A program made the translations under genes and the position numbers. Positions 57,963 through 64,000 of a stretch of DNA of 64,000 bases are shown here, piece after piece (the stretch's first letter is position 1; every line of letters starts with the position of its first letter). The DNA is from Mycobacterium malmoense. Its GTDB lineage: Bacteria; Actinomycetota; Actinomycetes; Mycobacteriales; Mycobacteriaceae. The stretch covers positions 1,488,001 through 1,552,000 of the forward strand of contig NZ_CP080999.1 in NCBI RefSeq assembly GCF_019645855.1. Reading direction: 5' to 3'. The notes under the pieces are model-generated. The model searched no databases. It saw only the letters and a list, made by a program, of their open reading frames with translations, and was not told the origin of the DNA.

Positions 57963-60109
57963 CCTCGGGCGCGCACTCCCACGTTTCGGGTGGGCCGGCG
58001 GAACTGGATTATCACGCGCTGAACGCGATGCTGAATCTGTATGACGCCGACGGCAAGATCCAGTTCGACAAGGACGTGCTGGCGGCGCGCCAGTTCTTCC
58101 TGCAGCACGTCAACCAGAACACGGTCTTCTTCCACAATCAGGACGAGAAGCTCGACTACCTGATCCGCGAAAACTACTACGAGCGTGAGGTTCTCGATCA
58201 GTACTCGCGCAACTTCGTCAAGACGCTGCTGGACCGGGCCTACGCCAAGAAGTTCCGGTTCCCGACGTTTCTCGGCGCGTTCAAGTACTACACCTCCTAC
58301 ACGCTGAAGACGTTCGACGGGAAGCGCTACCTGGAGCGCTTCGAGGACCGCGTGGTCATGGTGGCGCTGACGCTGGCGGCCGGCGACACCGGGCTGGCCG
58401 AGAAGCTGGTCGACGAGATCATCGACGGCCGGTTCCAGCCGGCCACCCCGACGTTTTTGAACTCCGGCAAGGCGCAGCGCGGCGAACCGGTGAGCTGCTT
58501 CCTTTTGCGCGTCGAGGACAATATGGAGTCGATCGGGCGGTCGATCAACTCCGCGCTGCAGCTGTCCAAGCGTGGCGGGGGAGTCGCGTTGCTGCTGAGC
58601 AACATTCGCGAGCACGGCGCGCCGATCAAGAACATCGAGAACCAGTCGTCCGGTGTCATCCCGATCATGAAGCTGCTGGAGGATTCGTTCTCCTACGCCA
58701 ACCAGCTGGGCGCACGTCAGGGCGCCGGCGCGGTGTACCTGCACGCCCATCATCCGGACATCTACCGATTCCTGGACACCAAGCGGGAGAACGCCGACGA
58801 GAAGATTCGGATCAAGACGCTCAGTCTTGGCGTCGTGATCCCCGACATCACGTTCGAACTGGCCAAGAAGAACGAGGACATGTACCTGTTCTCGCCCTAC
58901 GATGTCGAACGCGTCTACGGCGTGGCGTTCGCCGACATCTCGGTCACCGAGAAGTACTACGAAATGGTCGACGACGCGCGCATCCGCAAGTCCAAGATCA
59001 AGGCGCGGGAGTTCTTCCAGACGCTGGCCGAGCTGCAGTTCGAGTCCGGCTACCCCTACATCATGTTCGAGGACACGGTGAACCGGGCCAATCCTATTGA
59101 GGGCAAGATCACCCACTCGAACCTGTGCTCGGAGATCCTGCAGGTGTCCACGCCGTCGTTGTTCAACGAGGACCTGTCGTATGCCAAAGTGGGCAAGGAC
59201 ATTTCGTGCAACCTGGGGTCGCTGAACATCGCCAAGACGATGGACTCACCGGACTTCGCCCAGACGATCGAGGTGTCGATCCGCGCGCTGACCGCCGTCA
59301 GCGACCAGACCCACATCACCTCGGTGCCCTCGATCGAGCAGGGCAACAACGATTCCCACGCGATCGGGTTGGGGCAGATGAACCTGCACGGCTACCTGGC
59401 GCGCGAGGGCATCTTCTACGGTTCCGAAGAGGGCGTCGACTTCACCAACATCTACTTCTACGCGGTGCTCTACCACGCGCTGCGGGCGTCGAACCGCATC
59501 GCCATCGAACGGGGCACGCACTTCAAGGGATTCGAGCGATCGAAGTACGCCTCGGGGGAGTTCTTCGACAAATACACCGAGCAGGTCTGGGAGCCGAAGA
59601 CCGACAAGGTGCGTCAGCTTTTTGCCGACACCGAGATCCGCATCCCGACGCAGGACGACTGGAAGCGGCTGAAGGAATCGGTCCAGGCGCACGGCATCTA
59701 CAACCAGAACCTGCAGGCGGTGCCGCCGACCGGGTCGATCTCCTACATCAACCACTCGACGAGCTCGATCCACCCGATCGTGTCGAAGGTCGAGATCCGC
59801 AAGGAGGGCAAGATCGGCCGGGTCTATTACCCGGCGCCGTATATGACCAACGACAACCTGGAGTACTACCAGGACGCCTACGAGATCGGCTACGAGAAGA
59901 TCATCGACACCTACGCCGCGGCCACCCAGCACGTGGATCAGGGGCTTTCGCTGACGCTGTTCTTCAAGGACACGGCCACCACCCGTGACGTGAACAAGGC
60001 GCAGATTTACGCCTGGCGCAAGGGAATCAAGACGCTGTACTACATCCGGCTGCGGCAGATGGCGCTGGAGGGCACTGAGGTGGAGGGCTGCGTCTCCTGC
60101 ATGCTGTAA
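57932..60109 (+). CDS. nrdE: Ribonucleoside-diphosphate reductase class Ib, alpha subunit NrdE
   Basis: A 725-residue catalytic subunit. GTG 57932 follows AAGGAACAG. It lacks the N-terminal ATP-cone activity site, as expected for class Ib. Active-site elements: the radical-site cysteine region GEPVSCFLLRVEDNMESIGR, NLCSEILQ, SCNLGSLNIAKTMD, GMNLHGYLA-like GQMNLHGYLAREGIFYG, PTGSISYINHSTSSIHPIVS, and the C-terminal shuttle cysteines GCVSCML. It reduces NDPs to dNDPs with NrdF, which is not in the window. Confidence 0.97.
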   Translation: MPSTVTAEPLASGAHSHVSGGPAELDYHALNAMLNLYDADGKIQFDKDVLAARQFFLQHVNQNTVFFHNQDEKLDYLIRENYYEREVLDQYSRNFVKTLLDRAYAKKFRFPTFLGAFKYYTSYTLKTFDGKRYLERFEDRVVMVALTLAAGDTGLAEKLVDEIIDGRFQPATPTFLNSGKAQRGEPVSCFLLRVEDNMESIGRSINSALQLSKRGGGVALLLSNIREHGAPIKNIENQSSGVIPIMKLLEDSFSYANQLGARQGAGAVYLHAHHPDIYRFLDTKRENADEKIRIKTLSLGVVIPDITFELAKKNEDMYLFSPYDVERVYGVAFADISVTEKYYEMVDDARIRKSKIKAREFFQTLAELQFESGYPYIMFEDTVNRANPIEGKITHSNLCSEILQVSTPSLFNEDLSYAKVGKDISCNLGSLNIAKTMDSPDFAQTIEVSIRALTAVSDQTHITSVPSIEQGNNDSHAIGLGQMNLHGYLAREGIFYGSEEGVDFTNIYFYAVLYHALRASNRIAIERGTHFKGFERSKYASGEFFDKYTEQVWEPKTDKVRQLFADTEIRIPTQDDWKRLKESVQAHGIYNQNLQAVPPTGSISYINHSTSSIHPIVSKVEIRKEGKIGRVYYPAPYMTNDNLEYYQDAYEIGYEKIIDTYAAATQHVDQGLSLTLFFKDTATTRDVNKAQIYAWRKGIKTLYYIRLRQMALEGTEVEGCVSCML

Positions 60110-60234
60110 CGCGGTCGGTATCTCGCCCAACGTGAAGCCATTGCGACTTTTCGGCCGGATTTCCGCAACCAGTTCACGCTCGGTGAGGCGCGGACCGCCC
60201 AGTCTGCCCAGGTCAGACGCCGCGACGGGGTAAG

Positions 60235-60993
60235 GTGCTGGACGTGGTGAGAATTCCGCGGCCCCCTCGACCCCACCCCGGTGTGAAGCCCGGGGCGAAG
60301 GTCGACGCGCGCAGCGAACGCTGGCGCGAACACCGCAAGAAGGTGCGCGGCGAAATCGTCGACGCGGCGTTCCGCGCCATCGACCGGCTCGGGCCGGAGC
60401 TGAGCGTGCGGGAGATCGCCGAGGAGGCCGGCACCGCCAAGCCTAAGATCTACCGGCATTTCCACGACAAGTCCGACCTGTTCCAGGCGATCGGGGAGCG
60501 CCTGCGCGACATGCTGTGGGCGGGGATCTTCCCGTCGATCGACCTGAAGACCGACACCGCCCGCGAGGTGATCCGGCGCAGCGTCGAGGAGTACGTCACC
60601 CTCGTCGACAAGCACCCCAACGTGCTGCGGGTCTTCATTCAGGACCGCTCCGCGGCCACCCCCCAATCGACCGCCCAGATCCTCGACGAAGGCCGCGAGA
60701 TCACGTTGACCATGGCCGACATGTTCGACAACGAACTGCGGGAGATGGAGCTGGACCACGCGGCGGTCGAACTGGCCGCCCACGCGGCGTTCGGATCCGC
60801 CGCGTCGGCCACCGAGTGGTGGCTGGGCCCCGGCCCCGACAGTCCGCGACGCATGCCGCGCGAGCAATTCGTCGCCCATCTGACGACCATCATGATGGGG
60901 GTCATCGTCGGCACCGCCGAGGCGCTCGGCATCGCGGTCGATCCCGACCGGCCGATCCACAATGCGGTGCGGAGCAATCCCGCCGCCAGCTGA
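60235..60993 (+). CDS. TetR family regulator upstream of the monooxygenase
   Basis: A 252-residue protein: VRGEIVDAAFRAIDRLGPEL, SVREIAEEAGTAKPKIYRHF HDKSDLFQAI form the HTH. The C-terminal domain includes VFIQDRSAATPQSTAQILDE GREITL and ends in IVGTAEALGIAVDPDRPIHN. Several GTG codons (60235, 60244, 60247) could be the start. It is similar in length to Rv3050c and probably regulates the monooxygenase 116 bases downstream. Confidence 0.87.
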   Translation: MLDVVRIPRPPRPHPGVKPGAKVDARSERWREHRKKVRGEIVDAAFRAIDRLGPELSVREIAEEAGTAKPKIYRHFHDKSDLFQAIGERLRDMLWAGIFPSIDLKTDTAREVIRRSVEEYVTLVDKHPNVLRVFIQDRSAATPQSTAQILDEGREITLTMADMFDNELREMELDHAAVELAAHAAFGSAASATEWWLGPGPDSPRRMPREQFVAHLTTIMMGVIVGTAEALGIAVDPDRPIHNAVRSNPAAS

Positions 60994-61046
60994 GCCGCCG
61001 CCGCGTTGACATCGCTGTCGCCATCGATAACACTCGTCTTATCCGA

Positions 61047-61064
61047 TACCCTGGGTACCGGGTA
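61047..61064 (+). promoter_or_regulatory. Candidate operator before the monooxygenase gene
   Basis: taccctgggtaccgggta contains a TACCC-T-GGGTA dyad and a second GGGTA, between the TetR stop and the monooxygenase start (46-63 bases upstream of its ATG). A binding site for the adjacent TetR is plausible. Confidence 0.4.
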
Positions 61065-61109
61065 CTTGCGACGGCGACGCGCGCAGACCTTACGCAGAAA
61101 GAACCCACC

Positions 61110-62663
61110 ATGACCATTGCCGAGCCGACGGCGCAGACGCCGGCCCACCAACAGCCGGTGCACACCCGCGCCCTCATCATCGGCACCGGCTTCTCCGGGC
61201 TGGGCATGGCCATCAGGCTGCAGCAGCAGGGTGTGGACTTCGTCATCCTGGAGAAGGCCGACGACATCGGCGGCACCTGGCGGGACAACAGCTACCCCGG
61301 CTGCGCGTGCGACATCCCGTCGCACCTCTACTCGTTCTCCTTCGAACCCAAGCCGGACTGGACGCACCTGTTCTCCTATCAGCCCGAAATCTGGGACTAC
61401 CTCAAGGGCGTCACCGAGAAATACGGGCTGCGCCGCTACATCGTGTTCAACTCGCTGGTCGATCGTGGCCATTGGGATGACGACGAGTATCGGTGGCACG
61501 TGTTCACCACCGACGGGCGCGAATACGTCGCCCAGTTCCTGATCTCGGGGGCCGGCGCGTTGCACATCCCGTCCATCCCCGACTTCGAGGGGCGCGACGA
61601 GTTTCGCGGCCCCGCCTTCCATTCCGCGCAGTGGGACCACGCCGTCGACCTGACCGGCAAGCGGGTGGCGGTGATCGGGACGGGCGCCAGCGCGATCCAG
61701 ATTGTGCCGGAGATCGTCGGGCGGGTCGCCGAACTTCAGCTCTACCAACGCACCCCGGCGTGGGTGGTGCCGCGCACCAACGAAGAACTCCCGCCGGCGC
61801 TGCGGCGGGCGCTGGCGAACGTCCCGGGATTGCGGGCGTTGCTGCGCCTCGGAATCTATTGGGCGCAAGAGGCATTGGCGTTCGGCATGACCAAGCGGCC
61901 GAACATGCTGAGGTTCATCGAGGCCTACGCCAAGTGGAACATTCGCCGCTCGGTGAAGGACCGCGAGCTGCGTCGCAAGCTGACCCCGCACTACCGCATC
62001 GGGTGCAAGCGAATCCTGAACTCCTCCACCTATTACCCCGCGGTGGCGGACCCGAAGACCGAGCTGATCACCGACCGCATCGCCCGGATCACGCCCGACG
62101 GGATCGTCACCGCCGACGGTACCGAGCGCAAAGTCGACGTGATCGTCTACGGCACCGGCTTCCACGTGACCGACTCCTACACCTACGTCCAGATCAAGGG
62201 GCGGTACGGGGAGGACCTGGTCGACCGGTGGAACCGCGAAGGCATCGGCGCGCACCGCGGGATCACCGTCGCCGACATGCCCAACCTGTTCTTCCTGCTG
62301 GGGCCCAACACCGGGCTCGGGCACAACTCCGTGGTGTTCATGATCGAATCCCAGATCCACTACGTGGCCGACGCGATCAAGACCTGCGACCGGATGGGCG
62401 CCCAGGCGCTGGCCCCGACCCGGGCCGCCCAGGATCGCTTCAACGACGATCTGCAACACGAGCTTTCGCACTCGGTGTGGAACACGGGCGGGTGCGCCAG
62501 CTGGTATCTCGACGAGCACGGCAAGAACACGGTGCTGTGGGGCGGCTACACCTGGCAGTACTGGAGGGCCACGCGCGCGGTCAAGCCCGAGGAGTATCAG
62601 TTCTACGGGGTCGGCAAGGGCTCGTCGCGCGAACCGATCGGGGCTATGCGACCCGCGCGCTGA
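61110..62663 (+). CDS. Flavin-containing Baeyer-Villiger-type monooxygenase
   Basis: A 517-residue enzyme equivalent to Rv3049c. FAD site: ALIIGTGFSGLGMAIRLQQQ and GGTWRDNSYPGCACDIPSHL YSFSFEPKPDW. The Baeyer-Villiger fingerprint is FRGPAFHSAQWDH, and the NADPH site is VAVIGTGASAIQIVPEIVG. Later, VDVIVYGTGFHVTD and FFLLGPNTGLGHNSVVFMIE. It oxygenates ketones or activates thio-drugs; the natural substrate is unknown. The 3' end overlaps the convergent CrtI-like gene by 20 bases. Confidence 0.92.
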   Translation: MTIAEPTAQTPAHQQPVHTRALIIGTGFSGLGMAIRLQQQGVDFVILEKADDIGGTWRDNSYPGCACDIPSHLYSFSFEPKPDWTHLFSYQPEIWDYLKGVTEKYGLRRYIVFNSLVDRGHWDDDEYRWHVFTTDGREYVAQFLISGAGALHIPSIPDFEGRDEFRGPAFHSAQWDHAVDLTGKRVAVIGTGASAIQIVPEIVGRVAELQLYQRTPAWVVPRTNEELPPALRRALANVPGLRALLRLGIYWAQEALAFGMTKRPNMLRFIEAYAKWNIRRSVKDRELRRKLTPHYRIGCKRILNSSTYYPAVADPKTELITDRIARITPDGIVTADGTERKVDVIVYGTGFHVTDSYTYVQIKGRYGEDLVDRWNREGIGAHRGITVADMPNLFFLLGPNTGLGHNSVVFMIESQIHYVADAIKTCDRMGAQALAPTRAAQDRFNDDLQHELSHSVWNTGGCASWYLDEHGKNTVLWGGYTWQYWRATRAVKPEEYQFYGVGKGSSREPIGAMRPAR

Positions 62664-64000
62664 GGCGCTTGAGGGCCGCCTCGGCGCCGTTCCACCCGGG
62701 GATGCCGGTCACGCCCGGACCGGGGTGGGTGCACTGGCCGCACAAGTACAGCCCGTCGACCGGGGTGGCGAACTTGTCGGCGCCCTCGACGACGCGGCCG
62801 GTCCACAGCTGGTTGGGTTGCAGCAGGCCATGCGCGTAATCGCCGGCGTGCGCGCTGAAGGTGCTGCCGAAGTAGCGGTTGGAGAACACCACGCGGTTGG
62901 TGACCGAGTCGGCGAACCCGGGCGCATAGGTATCGAAGATTCGCACGCACGTGTCGGCGTATTGCTCCTTCCAGCTTCGGTTTTCGTCGGCGTCGAGCCC
63001 GGTGGGGAAGTAGGGCGTGAAAATCGTTGCGCTGTGCTTGCCTTCGGGCGCCAGCGACGAGTCGACCATGCTGGGGATGTACAGATAGGTGGGCGGGGCA
63101 TCGGGCAGCTGGCCCTTGCGATACTGCTCCCACGCGTCGCTGATGTACTCCGGCGACGGCGCGTAGGCGACGGTGGGGCAGTACTGCCCATTGTCCTGTA
63201 TGAAGGGTTGTAGGCGCTCGATCCATTGGGGCGCTTGGTCGATGGTGAGATGGGCCTGGATGTAGCCCAGGTTGAAGTTGATCTCCTTGATCTTGCGGAT
63301 GTAATCGGGCGGAAAGTTCTGCGCGCCGGCCAGATTCACGAAGGTGGTGTACGGGTCGAGCGACGACAGCACGGTGTCGGCCGAAATCGTTGTGCCGTCG
63401 CGCAATTGGACCCCGGTGGCGCGGCCGTCGGTGACCAGGATCTCCTTGACGTGCTGCTTCATCCGCACCTCGGCGCCGAGCGATTCGGCGCGGCGGCACA
63501 GCGCCGCGCTCAGCGAGCCGATACCGCCGCGCGGCATGATGTATTCGACGTTGCCGCCGCCGATCAGGTAGTGATACAGCGTGGACGCGTTCGAGCCGGG
63601 GGTCCACGGGCCGCCGTCGAACGCGTCGATGGACATCGCGGCCAGCGAGCCCTGGATGCAGCGGCCCTGGTCGGGCGCCAGGAAACGGCGGACCGTGTCC
63701 ATCGTGCTGCCGTACCACATCTGGGCGAAGTCGTGGCGGTCCTCGGGCGTGGGCTGTGCGGCGATCACCTCGATGATGTCGAGCGGGGGGCCGAACGCGG
63801 AGTCGACGAAATACGGTGCGAACCGGCCGATGTGGGCGAACAGGCCGCCGAGGCCCGCCGCGACGTCGGGCCCGTGATCCTCGAGCAGGTGACGGCCCAT
63901 GCGCTCCAGGTCGTTGTACATCACGAAGGGCGTGTCCTGCGGATCGCCGAAGGTGCACGTCGACGTCCACTGGTCCATCAGCTCGAAGCCCCACTTGGTC
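62644..64000 (-). CDS. NAD(P)/FAD-dependent oxidoreductase, CrtI/phytoene desaturase-like (5' end outside window)
   Basis: The frame runs open from the right window edge for about 450 residues to the stop at 62644. Visible parts: IGGGNVEYIMPRGGIGSLSA AL, VQLRDGTTISADTVLSSLDP (typical of CrtI-type FAD enzymes), LYIPSMVDSSLAPEGKHSAT IF, and the C-terminal FAD signature GLYLCGQCTHPGPGVTGIPG WNGAEAAL. The N-terminal dinucleotide-binding motif lies beyond the window. Likely a carotenoid-, retinoid- or lipid-modifying oxidoreductase. It occupies the place where nrdF2 lies in M. tuberculosis. Confidence 0.85.
   Translation of the reverse strand, partial: TKWGFELMDQWTSTCTFGDPQDTPFVMYNDLERMGRHLLEDHGPDVAAGLGGLFAHIGRFAPYFVDSAFGPPLDIIEVIAAQPTPEDRHDFAQMWYGSTMDTVRRFLAPDQGRCIQGSLAAMSIDAFDGGPWTPGSNASTLYHYLIGGGNVEYIMPRGGIGSLSAALCRRAESLGAEVRMKQHVKEILVTDGRATGVQLRDGTTISADTVLSSLDPYTTFVNLAGAQNFPPDYIRKIKEINFNLGYIQAHLTIDQAPQWIERLQPFIQDNGQYCPTVAYAPSPEYISDAWEQYRKGQLPDAPPTYLYIPSMVDSSLAPEGKHSATIFTPYFPTGLDADENRSWKEQYADTCVRIFDTYAPGFADSVTNRVVFSNRYFGSTFSAHAGDYAHGLLQPNQLWTGRVVEGADKFATPVDGLYLCGQCTHPGPGVTGIPGWNGAEAALKRLSARVA

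Overview
The window comes from a high-GC actinobacterium that is almost certainly a slow-growing Mycobacterium. It carries an adjacent PE/PPE gene pair, an MmpS/MmpL pair, several secreted proteins of a mycobacterial porin-like (GjpA-like) family, DUF732 proteins, F420-dependent (luciferase-like) oxidoreductases, a DUF222-HNH (13E12-type) protein, and a long block in the same order as the M. tuberculosis Rv3070-Rv3049c region, as I recall that map. Species cannot be fixed from the sequence alone; a non-tuberculous species is likely because large blocks are inserted relative to M. tuberculosis. No database was searched.

Layout. (1) 1-2.6 kb is a graveyard: a gene end, a multiply frameshifted restriction endonuclease remnant, a hypothetical gene, an IS21-type (IstB) remnant and a frameshifted mobile-element-type gene. 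(2) 2.6-14 kb is bracketed by two GjpA-like paralogues in direct orientation that share promoter, leader and terminator architecture, including a G homopolymer of 11 or 10 bases just after a TAAAAT box. Between them lie two DUF732 proteins, two tandem TetR regulators, two F420-type oxidoreductases, a CitE-like lyase, an HNH protein and a DUF488 protein. (3) 14-18.2 kb, minus strand: a third GjpA-like gene behind a strong IdeR-like iron box, a PE-PPE pair, and two overlapping CrcB fluoride channel genes. (4) 18.4-21.7 kb: pgmA, then tRNA-Ala(GGC), whose 3' end is duplicated 1.5 kb downstream (41 bp identical). The repeats delimit a mini-island with a BrnT/BrnA-like toxin-antitoxin pair and a truncated gene. 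(5) 21.7-30.8 kb: a one-polypeptide ECF transporter, a divergent enolase, a DMT-type membrane protein and a two-component system whose genes converge and overlap. The enolase and DMT genes share a copied upstream region with direct repeats of the kind OmpR-family regulators bind. (6) 30.8-38.3 kb: MmpS/MmpL, two SDRs, a membrane protein and glycogen phosphorylase. (7) 38.5-64 kb: the conserved block mmr-cstA-ligB-(SDR)-fadE22-(DUF35/thiolase)-GntR-...-cyp136-TetR-SDR-dinP-TetR-FMN reductase-nrdH-nrdI-nrdE-TetR-Baeyer-Villiger monooxygenase, then a partial CrtI-like oxidoreductase.

How the genes work together. nrdHIE with paired NrdR-type boxes supplies deoxynucleotides; dinP next door is a translesion polymerase whose predicted steric-gate residue is leucine. 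FadE22, the DUF35/thiolase pair and the tandem GntR regulator look like an acyl-CoA module, supported by a shared promoter word. Divergent regulator/enzyme pairs (TetR-cyp136, TetR-FMN reductase) have clear dyad operators between them. pgmA and glgP handle glucose phosphates and glycogen. Several convergent gene pairs (HK/RR, SDR/MmpL, SDR/glgP, SDR/dinP, monooxygenase/CrtI) overlap at their 3' ends with no room for terminators.
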